From NCBI RefSeq assembly GCF_932276165.1, contig NC_063995.1, forward strand, positions 5,704,001 through 5,768,000: a DNA stretch of 64,000 nucleotides. Reading direction: 5' to 3'. The DNA is from Plutella xylostella. Taxonomy: Eukaryota; Arthropoda; Insecta; Lepidoptera; Plutellidae. A program made the position numbers and the translations under genes. Numbering within the stretch: position 1 is the stretch's first letter; each line of letters starts with the position of its first letter. The notes beneath the pieces were generated by a model. It was not told the DNA's origin and made no database searches. It saw nothing but the letters and a program-made list of their open reading frames with translations. Shown piece after piece: positions 1 through 10,100 of the stretch.

Positions 1-155
1 CGCGGCCTAAAAATTGCTCGCATCTACCGTGATGTCACGCTCTCTCCTATGGAATGTATGGAACACCTCCGAGTGCCAGACATATTTTTGCGATGCAACG
101 TTTCTTTGCGCTCAACCTCTTGTAAAATGTCCACTAACATCACCCATACCCTCAG

Positions 156-327
156 GCACCCTCTGCACGGCGGCGGGCGCGGCGCCCGGCCCGTCGTCGG
201 CGGCGGCGGCGGTCGCGCTCGCGTCCACCCTGCCCCGCGGCCCCCTGCGCGCCCCCGCGCTGCGCCGCATAGCCGGGCTGGCTGAGCTGGCGGTTAGCAA
301 GCTGCAGGCTGATAACCCGATGCATTT
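156..327 (+). CDS. penultimate coding exon of an unrecognised gene (left edge)
   Basis: An internal exon whose acceptor AG at 154-155 follows a CTAAC-type branch site and a pyrimidine-rich run. The donor GTAAGT starts at 328. It encodes an Ala/Pro/Gly-rich stretch, then a helical, Leu-rich segment ending ..SKLQADNPMH. The last two bases (TT) join the first base of the exon at 829 to make a Leu codon, so phase is kept. The open frame continues upstream to position 14, but 14-155 reads as intron. I do not recognise the protein. The 3' half of the exon is repeated in the next intron. Confidence 0.7.
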
Positions 328-365
328 GTAAGTGTGTTAACGCTATTAGTACGGCCATATAGTGG

Positions 366-571
366 CTCCTGCGATGCGTCGTATAGAGGTGCTAGTCGAG
401 CTGCATTCAGACAACCAGCTGCATTTTTGCTACTTTGGGGATAAGCTCTAGAATCACAAAACGCTATTAGCGGCCTATAACCGGCCTCCTGCGCGCCCCC
501 GCGCTGCGCCGCATAGCCGGGCTGGCGGTTAGCAAGCTGCAGGCTGACAACCCGATTTTGTGAGTGTGTTA
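366..571 (+). repeat. two intronic partial copies of the 156-327 exon 3' end
   Basis: 482-571 repeats the exon 3' part and flanking intron with a 9-base deletion and an altered end (TTTTGTGAGTGTG in place of CATTTGTAAGTGTG). About 366-437 is a more decayed copy. Short CGCTATTAG-type sequences separate the units, which suggests a tandem array. Neither copy has a clear acceptor. Confidence 0.65.
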
Positions 572-828
572 GCTTCTGTGGGAGTTAGGTCTAGAATTTA
601 ATAGCGTTAGTAGCGTCCTCAGTCCCCTTTTTCTTTTCATTTGTGAGTTACTACTATGAATAAGGTCTAGATTAAAACAGCGCTAGAAGGGGTCCTCGAA
701 GATTATCTATCTTGAAGATTAGTCTAAGTGAGCCTAGCATAGCACTTCTACCTATGATGGGTTTCCTGTTACTGTTTAGTGACGCTTGCGCGGTTCCTTA
801 TCATAATTTTGTACATTTGTTTTTACAG

Positions 829-901
829 GAAAGCCCTGGAGCAAGCGAGAGCCGTGATAGCTGAGGCAAAAGCATGTCAAAAACTAGAAGAACAAAAATA
901 G
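829..901 (+). CDS. terminal coding exon of the left-edge gene
   Basis: Acceptor TTTTTACAG ends at 828. The exon reads (L)KALEQARAVIAEAKACQ.. and stops at TAG 899-901. The C-terminus is a short charged, Ala/Glu/Lys-rich helix. AATAAA at 1065-1070 is a well placed poly(A) signal, giving a 3' UTR of about 180 bases. Gene identity is not recognised. Confidence 0.75.
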
Positions 902-1064
902 CATTAGCCAACAATATTATGAAAGCAGTGATGTTAATTTATAAAGAAGTACCTATGCCTTGACTAGCACCAGCCTTATATAATGAAGTTCTAAATAATC
1001 ATAATTCTGCATTCATGTAAACATTTTAAGAATCAATTAATGATTGCGGTAACAGCATGCGAGG

Positions 1065-1070
1065 AATAAA
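1065..1070 (+). terminator. poly(A) signal of the left-edge gene
   Basis: AATAAA lies 164 bases after the TAG stop, followed by TG-rich sequence, as expected for a cleavage site. Confidence 0.65.
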
Positions 1071-1164
1071 CTTGTGGTTGTAATTGATGTGCTTTCTTTC
1101 TTTCAAGATGTTTAACAATCTCGTCATAATGATTATGAATCAGGTTAAATAATCATGTTGTATA

Positions 1165-1362
1165 CAGGGTGTTGCAAAAGGGTATACCAAGCCGAAACCT
1201 ACATGTGCAGCATGTTATATCTAAGCCCGAAACTGAAATCAGAATTTGGAAATTCGCGAAAAAAATAATCCATAGTAAAAGTCACGTGACTAACAAAGTT
1301 TCTATGGAAAATGATTGACACATGTAGGTTTCGGCTTAGTATACCAATTTTGCAACACCCTG
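1165..1362. mobile_element. mariner-like MITE, family CAGGGTGTTGCAAAA
   Basis: Flanked by TA on both sides. The inverted ends begin CAGGGTGTTGCAAAA and continue into GTATAC and an imperfect AAGCCGAAACCTACATGTG arm, so the whole 198 bp is nearly self-complementary. It has no coding capacity. Relatives in the window are at 44401-44526, 48328-48592, about 50385-50785, about 51425-51655 and 63508-63829. Confidence 0.7.
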
Positions 1363-1471
1363 TATATGTATGTGTATAATGCAATTTCAATGTGAGAGTA
1401 TTTATGAAATACAGTCTCGATTATACATATAAAACAAATAAGTTTATTTAATATGAAATAATTTAAGAGGT

Positions 1472-1734
1472 CGACCGAATGGCGTAGTGGTTAGTGACCC
1501 TGACTACTGAGCCGAAGGTCCCGGGTTCGATTCCCGGCTGGGGCAGATATTTGTTTAAACACAGATATTTGTTATCAGGTCTTGGATGTGCCCGTAAAAT
1601 GGCAATAGCCCCGCCCCCTATTACATTGGGACTAACATAACACTCTGGGCTCTGGCGAAAAGTGGGTGCAGCAATGCACCTCTGCCTACCCCGCAAGGGA
1701 GTACATTAGTACAAGGCGTGAGTGTGTGTGTGTG
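1472..1734 (+). mobile_element. tRNA-derived SINE, copy 1
   Basis: The head has an A-box-like TGGCGTAGTGGTTAGTG and a B box GGTTCGATTCC. The body is about 170 bp and the tail is (TG)n. A 13-bp target-site duplication, TAATTTAAGAGGT, lies at 1459-1471 and 1735-1747. It is full length with intact pol III boxes and closely matches the copy at 32577. Confidence 0.88.
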
Positions 1735-1747
1735 TAATTTAAGAGGT

Positions 1748-2759
1748 TGAAGTAAAAAACAGTGTAATTATGTTCGCGTCGAACGCATTTATTCTTTGGC
1801 TTTATCCTAAGACCTTACACGACCTCAACACAGTGAGCGGACCCGACGCAAAACACCCTATACACCTCTATAGCTATGGACATAAGATTCAATATCGTTT
1901 CACAGGATATTTTGCTTCGGCACGCATCAAATTCTGGATTTATCACGATGAAATAAAGCTTAGATATATATTTACATGGAAATTTATGAATCTGGAACTG
2001 GTAATTAGCTTTGTGCGTGTGACTTTACAATATCAATATGTATCCTTATGTATTTTACGGTTACGTTATTGCGTCATTATGAACTTTAATTTTATTTAAT
2101 TATCTAAATGTTATACCTATTTATTATTATAAATTGCATAGGAATCACACGGTCAAAGCTAAATGTTACAATCAGAAATAATGTTTGCTACAAACATGGA
2201 TGAAATAAACAAGTCACAAAATGTTAGTTAGGTGGATAAGTATAAATGTTTTCTAGTGCCGGGAAATATATGAACAATTAGAATATGAGTAATACAAAGA
2301 TACAAGTAATAAATTCTATCATGGCATCGTCTTAATTAAAACCACCACTTATTAAGTTATAAATACAAAAATAGCTTCCCACTTTTGATTTGTAGGTTAT
2401 CATAAGGTGAAACGTTGTTGCTCCGTATAATAGTTTTTTTTTATTTTCATCTCAGACTGCATTTCCACCATTTTCACCATCATAATAATATGTATGGTGA
2501 AAATGTAAACTAGCATAAGCAAATCCGAAATTTTAGTTACTCAACTGTAATCTAATTCTCTCTAGGTTGACTTTTACTTGTAGGAACAATACAAACTTTT
2601 CGAATTGGAAACTAGACTAGACGATGCAAAGCTTATACAAATCAAAAATGGTATTTACACGTCACTTCAGGTAAGGTATAAGTAACTTTGGCTAAATAGT
2701 ACATAGATATCATACATAACCAATGTAGTCTAATGTTGATCTATAGTTTATCTTCCCCT
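1748..2759. other. AT-rich spacer, no gene seen
   Basis: There is a 109-codon open frame at 1770-2099 (plus), but it has no recognisable domain and its composition resembles the surroundings. Nothing else is supportable. Confidence 0.5.
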
Positions 2760-2889
2760 GGCCATGTAGCACGGGGCGCTATTAAGACGTGACAAGAGTT
2801 CCCCGTCGCGCTCGCTCTTGAGGCTGCGCGGTGTGAGTGAGCGCGATGCAAAACTATTGACACGTCTTAAATGCGCCCTGTACTAGCCC
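2760..2889. mobile_element. short TIR MITE, family TAGCACGGGGCGC, copy 1
   Basis: Inverted ends (roughly GTAGCACGGGGCGC with TTAAGACGTGACA) enclose a GC-rich core. The same element recurs at 24965-25082 and 28919-29050. It is non-coding. Confidence 0.65.
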
Positions 2890-3207
2890 TTCTGTTGTTC
2901 CTATTACCCCACCTGTGCTTATACCTAAATTTATATCATACATGGTGTCTTATTTATTATACTCTGACCGATAAATTCAGATGTGAGCTATGTTGAAGAG
3001 ATGTTATAGTCTTCTAACTAAATAGTTTTATATCCTATAAAATTAACTTAGCATATCTGTTATCAAGTTATCATATCACTTATAATTTATTAGTACTAAT
3101 AATTTTCCTATAATTAACATACAGAGTAGAATTTTATTAGTAATCTAGCCGAAGTCAATAACAAAAAACTAAGAAAAACTGCCGGTAAAAATCACGTTAA
3201 AATCGAA

Positions 3208-3347
3208 CCCCCTATTTATATAAAAGTTACAAAACGTCTTAGCTGTTGAACTGTTTTGTCCCTTTCTGTGAAAGAACAATTTGACTGAGAGGGACAAAAC
3301 AGTTCATTAGCTAAAACGCTCTGTAACTTTTCTATGAATAAGGGGGG
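3208..3347. mobile_element. hairpin MITE with CCCCCTATTTAT ends
   Basis: The two ends are imperfect inverted copies containing AAAAGTTAC, and an inner pair carries GAACTGTTTTGTCCCT. The whole 140 bp folds on itself and has no coding capacity. Confidence 0.6.
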
Positions 3348-3586
3348 AAGTATTTATGACCAAACAGAATATGTCTATTTCCTAAAGCTTGGATTGCCTT
3401 TGCTTGTATCACTGATAAAATTGCACCCGGTAAATCCCAATATCTATTTATTCTGGGTTAGTTTGAAGTCTGCAGCAATTGAATCACAAACACCGAGCAG
3501 TCATTATATTTTTGACCAAATAAGGCCACAAATTTCACTGTCAGATACAATCTGCTTATTCTTATTTTTAGGGAACCGACTGGTAA

Positions 3587-3592
3587 TTTATT
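3587..3592 (-). terminator. candidate poly(A) signal of the RNF13-like gene
   Basis: TTTATT on the plus strand reads AATAAA on the minus strand, about 425 bases past the stop at 4016. Other TTTATT sites nearby (for example near 3446) are alternatives. Confidence 0.3.
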
Positions 3593-4015
3593 AAAGTTAG
3601 AAGGTCGTCTTTGTAGGTAATAACATAAGTTAAAATCCAACTTTAAAGTTATTCCTATTCAGGATGGTATATTTTTTATATTGTCAAATTACGCTTGGCT
3701 ATAAAGGCATTAAAGTAAATAGGAGGGATCAATCCGCGAAACGCACCAACTTTCAAACAATATCAATACCATACTCCGAAATACAACTTCAAACTCCGCT
3801 ACATTATAACATCGAATTCAAGATTTAAATCTGTATATAGCTAGCGTAGACGTGCGACTAGCCTGATACCATACTACCATCATTACTCAGCCACCATCCA
3901 TCCTGAAACCACACTACTACATTCCACACAGAGCCATCTAGCGTTAACGAGTTGAACTAAGAAGGCAGCGGAAGGGGTTACTCTCAATATTTCAACAGTA
4001 TTCTCAGGTCAGTAT

Positions 4016-4143
4016 TCATAAGTCGATGTGGGGCGGCGGCGGGGCGGGCGGCGCGGGCGCGGGGAGGGCGGCCACTCCGATCTCCCCTCGAGACTCTGTG
4101 TTGATGGAGTGTTCCGCTGAGCGGAGCAGTGAGGTGCGGGGCG
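4016..4143 (-). CDS. RNF13-like exon 11: C-terminus
   Basis: Acceptor TTATTTCAG. Encodes PRTSLLRSAEHSINTESRGE and a Pro-rich end PPPPHIDL, with stop TGA at 4018-4016. The phase 1 join to exon 10 fits. The opposite strand is also open here because the exon is GC-rich. Confidence 0.82.
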
Positions 4144-7100
4144 CTGAAATAATAATATAATTAATTAATGATTATGACTATGAAGAGTAGATCTTCAGGT
4201 CAAAAATGTAATCTCCTATAATTATTATTATTTAATGAGATAAGGATCTGTGTAGCATTGCAGAACGGCTGGCGGTGCATCAATTATAAGGATGAGGCCA
4301 CACGAGCGTAATTTTGTGAGTTGTGTATTCCGACAGAAAATGGTGCGCGGGGACGAGGGGAGCAAGTAGCTTCCCCGCCCCCCTCGTCCCCGCGCACCAT
4401 TTTCTGCCGGAATACGCGACTCACAACTCACAAAATCACGCTCGTGTGGCCTCACCCTAAAACTATATATGTATACGCCCGCATACAAAGAATCAATATG
4501 AAAATGGCGAACAAAAATGGAAAACAAGCTAAAGTGCTACTCGTACTGCTTCCACTTCCACCTGCTACATGTAACCGCCACCACTTTCATTTCATACTAC
4601 ACTCACGACCAATGAAAAAGTTCCAGTGACATATGGAACGTCAATGGCAGGCGGATTTCATCACGCACGCGGAATTGCACTCCATTTTCCCGCGTCTCGC
4701 GTTCATATTCCCTACGCGTTACAATGAATACTTGTATAAGCGCGTGCGGGCCTGCGGGGTAATCACGCGTGCGTGATCAAATCCGCATGCTGTTAAAATC
4801 AGCCTAAGACCCCCCGCAGACTGCAGACTTTTAGTCGGCCGATAGTTTGGTCGGGCTCTTAATCAGTATGGAGATGTATGGTAGTGCGCACATTCAACGA
4901 TTATGTATCGGCCGATACTCCATACTGATTAAGAGCCCGACCAAACTATCGGCCGACTAAAAGTCTGCAGTCTGCGGGGGATCCAAGAGTACTCACTTCT
5001 AACAGCAGGCGTGCGTATTTCTGCGGAGCGCGTGCGCCGCTGCCGCCGCTGTCGCCGGCGCTCGCTCTCCGCCGCCACCGCCGGCCGCAGCAGCGGCTGA
5101 GTGTCGCCGGATCCACTGCGGAGTGTTACATCAGTGGTTAGGGGAAATTTAGGCCTATTCTGAAGGCACATACGTCGTTGCAAAACTTGAACTTCACTCT
5201 TTCAAGAGGAGACTTTCGGATAGCTCATTAAAATAAGTAAATTATAGATAGCGTTCATAATACGAGACTCACTTAATTTTATAATGTTCTTAAATTCGTA
5301 TTAAGTATAGCTATCAGAAAGTTTATCATTAAGTAGTTTACGGTTTTGTGTCTTCAGAATAAGGAAAGAACAGTTAAAGCTGTCTTCTGATTTACATAAA
5401 TCAAGTCTTTTGTCTGGCTGCGATTAAGCGCTGAAAGATTCGTTAGTTTTGATTTCAAATGCATCAGATAAACAAATAAACAACTCCAAAAGTAAAAGAA
5501 TCAAACATACAACTACAATACTCCAAACTCTTGTATCACTGATGTGGAGAATGTTAGAATAAAAAAATTCAATGTTCATGTTGCTTGGTCATGATAAATT
5601 CAATGGTCATATTAGATAAATGATGTAAATATATCAAATGTCGTTTGTTTTTTTAGAAATTAATGTAGGTAGGTATTTTAGAAAATTTTAAAAGCGTTGC
5701 GAATGATAATAGAAACGAAATAAATAGAAAGATGTCACTCAAATAACACCTATTTACACGTTTTTAGTATTATGTACAAGTATTTAGTTTTTCAAACTAC
5801 CAGTCAAATGAACAAATACAGAAAAATGTAATCTAACCTTCACAAATTTGTATTGGGCTGCAGGATTACTGAAATTAAATAGGTAATTTTGCAAGTACTA
5901 TCCTTGCTGGTAAAAAAACATAAATTGACGAATAGCTAATATAGGCTAACCTTTATAAAGGACCAAATATAGTAAAGGACACTCCCATGGCTGAAATTAA
6001 TCGTGTATTTTATTAAAACTAGAAGAAAGGAATCTTTCTTCACAATTTACTTGAGTAGGTAACGCCTGATATAATATACCTAACAACGTTCTTGCGTTGA
6101 GAACTAATACCAAATTCAGGATTGCTTTGAAATTGCTGACTAGGTGTGAAATACTCTACGCATATGTGTCGGTAATGATAGTTCATAAAATAAAGGTAGT
6201 AAGTAACATACGCTTGTTCAATGTTGTCGCCCTCCGCTGGATCGTGGTCCTCTTCGCGAGGCGATTCCTGAAAATTATAACAACTTTAATAAAACACTTT
6301 CCAAAATATCATAAATTAGAAAAATACACCAGAGCTATTCTACATAGTTCTTAGCCTTAAATATCTATTTGACAGCATTGCATTGTATTGTATTGCACTA
6401 TCCCAGCCAGGAGTTACCCTGCATCCTGGATACGCCAGGCCCACCAGGTAGCACAGTTTTTTTTTTATGTATGAGGAACACACCCTCAGGGACAGGATGG
6501 GAAAGTGAGTATTGGATCCAACATGAAACAATATACTTATAGCATACATACCGGGCTGTCAGCATCCACGGGCGTGGGACGCCCCCGCAGGCGCGTCATG
6601 AAGCGCGCCGCTCTCACAAACGGGTTCTCGCTCTGTTGCTCGAAAGTGCCGCCCTGCAACGTGCATTAGTACCATTATGTCACAATCTACAAGCTGTCGA
6701 GACTCGGGTGGGTTAGTGTGCTTGTGTTAGCACAGGTGCAAGCTGTGTGATTGCTGTTGCTGTGAAGCACAGACCATGTAACCTGAAAGACAATGCTGCC
6801 AAGTTTAGTATGAAAAACGAAGATCTTAAATGTGGCGGCGGCAATCGCGGGGAGATAATTTTTCATTGGCTCGTTCAAAGCCACCATTACAACCGAATCT
6901 TTCAATAACACTGAGGCGGGGGCCGGCTTTGGCGAATGCATAACTCTATAAAAAGCTGTTTATAGGATGTGGTCTGTGCTATCCTAACTAATATTATAAA
7001 TGCGAAAGTAACTGTGTCTGTCTGTCTGTTACTCTTTCACGCCAAAACTACTGAACGGATTTGAATGAAATTTGGTATACATACGGTCTAGACCCTGGGA

Positions 7101-10100
7101 AAGAACATAGGCTACTTTTTATCCCGGAATTCCCACGGGAAAAGTTTTTAAGGCGAAGCGAAGCGCGCGGGAACAGCTAGTGTATTTATAAAGTAACTAG
7201 CTGTTCCCGCGAGCTTCGCTTCGCCTTAAAAAGTTTTCCCGTGGGAATTCCGGGATAAAAAGTAGCCTATGTTCTTTCCCAGTGTCTAGACCGTATGTAT
7301 ACCAAATTTCATTCAAATCCGTTCAGTAGTTTTGGCGTGAAAGAGTAACAGACAGACAGCGCTTCGCTTCGCCTTAAAAAGTTTTCCCGTGGGAATTCCG
7401 GGATAAAAAGTAGCCTATGTTCTTTCCCAGGGTCTAGACCGTATGTATACCAAATTTCATTCAAATCCGTTCAGTAGTTTTGGCGTGAAAGAGTAACAGA
7501 CAGACAGACAGAAAGACAGACACAGTTACTTTCGCATTTATAATATTAGTTAGGATGGCCGTTTCAATAACTTACTTATCTATTGAAATGTGTAAAAATA
7601 AAAAATCTATGGCATGTACGGGAAGCAAATCGACAAGAATATAAAAAAATATGAAATTACCTCTGAAAGTACCTAACATCAGCTGCGATTGCCGTGGCCT
7701 GCTTCCAGAGATATGTCACTTGTCTAAGCCTTCGTCTAATAGTAGTTACTTAGTATAGTTACGCTATATTTACCTGTGTAACTGCAATCTGGTGGAGAGA
7801 ATGTCATTGAAAAAGAGTGCTCTCGATTGGCTAGCAGGCGCTCGCGAGTCACTGATGTGATGTAGTCTGACGGACGATACTGCTATACTGACTGCGCCCT
7901 GCTATGTTATTGGTCTGGCCCTAGATTTTCGCTCCTTCAACATTAAATCAAGACCAGGGTGTGGGTGTGCCAGGGTAAACGAAAATAATTAATCCCTGGT
8001 CGTATACTCATACTGTGCCTTTCCCCAATACGATTCAAAGAATTTTGCGGTAATAAACTATGGTAAAATTCCTCGTCCACAATTAAAATTTATGTTATAC
8101 ATTGTTGTCGCGTGCTATAGATAAGGATATCTAACTTGCGATGCGGTATGTTCGATGGGAATTTGTGCTACATAATGGCAATGTTTTAAATATCTGTGAC
8201 TGAGTATATAAGAAAGTAATTTAAACTAAAAGCCAAATATAGTGTTAGTTGTTGTGTCAAATGCACTATGTATCAATTAACGTTAATTACATTAACTTGG
8301 TTTTCACTCCTAGTTCAAGGATTATTTCACCAAAAAGAAACGAATTTTGAAAGGTTGATGAGAAACTATGAAAATATCGAACCATCGGAACAAATAACTG
8401 AAGAATGGCTAGAGCAACCGTTAGATCATTTCAACAGCTCTGATAACCGGGTATGGAAAATGCGATATTTCCAGAATTTTGAGCATTTTAAACCGAATGG
8501 ACCAATCTTTCTATATATAGGCGGTGAAGGTCCACTGCGGGGGACGGTTCTCGCAGCCGGCATGATCTACGACTTAGCAAGCGAGACTCACGGAGCAATG
8601 TTTGCATCTGAACACCGGTACTATGGCGATAGTATTCCACTAAATCCAACGAAAAAAGAAAACTTGAAGTACTTGTCATCACAACAAGCATTAGCTGATA
8701 TACATAAACTTTTGACTGACAAGAAACAGTCCTCCCGTCTGAAACATTCAAAAGTCGTTGTGATAGGAGGATCGTATGCTGGGAACTTGGCTGCATGGAC
8801 GAGGAAACTATATCCGAATTTGGTGGACGCTGTGATAGCCAGCAGTGCCCCATTGCTGGCAAAATATGACTTCAAGGAATATTTAGAAACCGTTGGAGAT
8901 GATTTAAAAAAATATGGGTCACCTTCATGTTATCGAAATATTGAGAAGCAATACAAATACTATGATGATGCTTTCAAAACCGAAGAAGGTATAATTAAGC
9001 TCAAAAAAGAGGAAAATTTATGTTCAAACGTAAGTTTGAATTTACCGGAAAATCAGTTTTTATTTGTGGAAAAAAGAGCTAACCCTATAAAAATTCTTGC
9101 TCAATACGGCAATGTTGATAAGATTAAAAGCTATTGTAATAATTCCAGTCAAACATTGAAACAAAATAGTTGTGAATATTTTGATTTCACTGAATCTAAA
9201 TACGCCACATACCATACCATACCAAAAAATAATAATATATGGGTGTGGCAAATATGCACAGAATTTTCTTACTTCCAAACGACTTCCTCTGACAAGCAAC
9301 CTTTCGGTAAGAGTCTCACGATTGAAACAACTTCTAAATTGTTATGTTCGTTACTATACGGCATTGATGACGACAGTGTTAGAAAATCTGTAGAAAGAAC
9401 CAACAAATTTTACGGTGCTTTACATCCGAATGTGACTAAGGTGGTTTTTGTTAACGGTGAGCTGGATCCTTGGCATCGATTAGGAATATTGGAAGACATA
9501 TCTGAGGAGGCGCCTGCTATATTCATACCGAAAGCATCACACTGCGCTGACCTGGGTCCTGCGCAATCCAACGACCCACCAGAATTTACGGAAGCACGGC
9601 AGATTATAAAGAGCATCATCAAGAAATGGATTAAGGTGGCTTCATGAACATGAATTCAGATAAATGGTCTCGTCGAATACATTATATTGGATATTGATTC
9701 TATTATTTATTATTATTATTATTATAGCCTTTATTTCCCAAATTGAAATAACATACATTACATAAACATGACATAATTAAACATAGACATTTCATGCAAC
9801 TTAATAATAGTTTCTAATCATTTAAATAACATTTCATTAATAAATAATAAATTAAATCAATATAAATTTCAACATATCAATCTTCTTTATAAATACCTAG
9901 CTTAGTTCTAAATCATATTATTACTTATTCATAATTACTAATTTCTAATAATTTAAATATTTAAATCACATTTCATTAATAAATAATAAATTAAATCAAT
10001 ATAAATTTAATTAGCCTAGCTTAGTTCTTAATCATATTACTACTTATTAATAATTACATTTCATTCATATATCTAATAATAATAACTTCAATTTCATTAA

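Noticed and set aside
14..155. Extension of the left-edge exon upstream to an ATG at 14
   Set aside because: A branch-site and pyrimidine tract with AG at 154-155 indicate intron before 156; the protein read from 14-155 is not coherent.
4228..4629. Frames of about 100 codons on both strands at 4.3 kb
   Set aside because: Both run through a hairpin MITE, which makes the two strands nearly alike.
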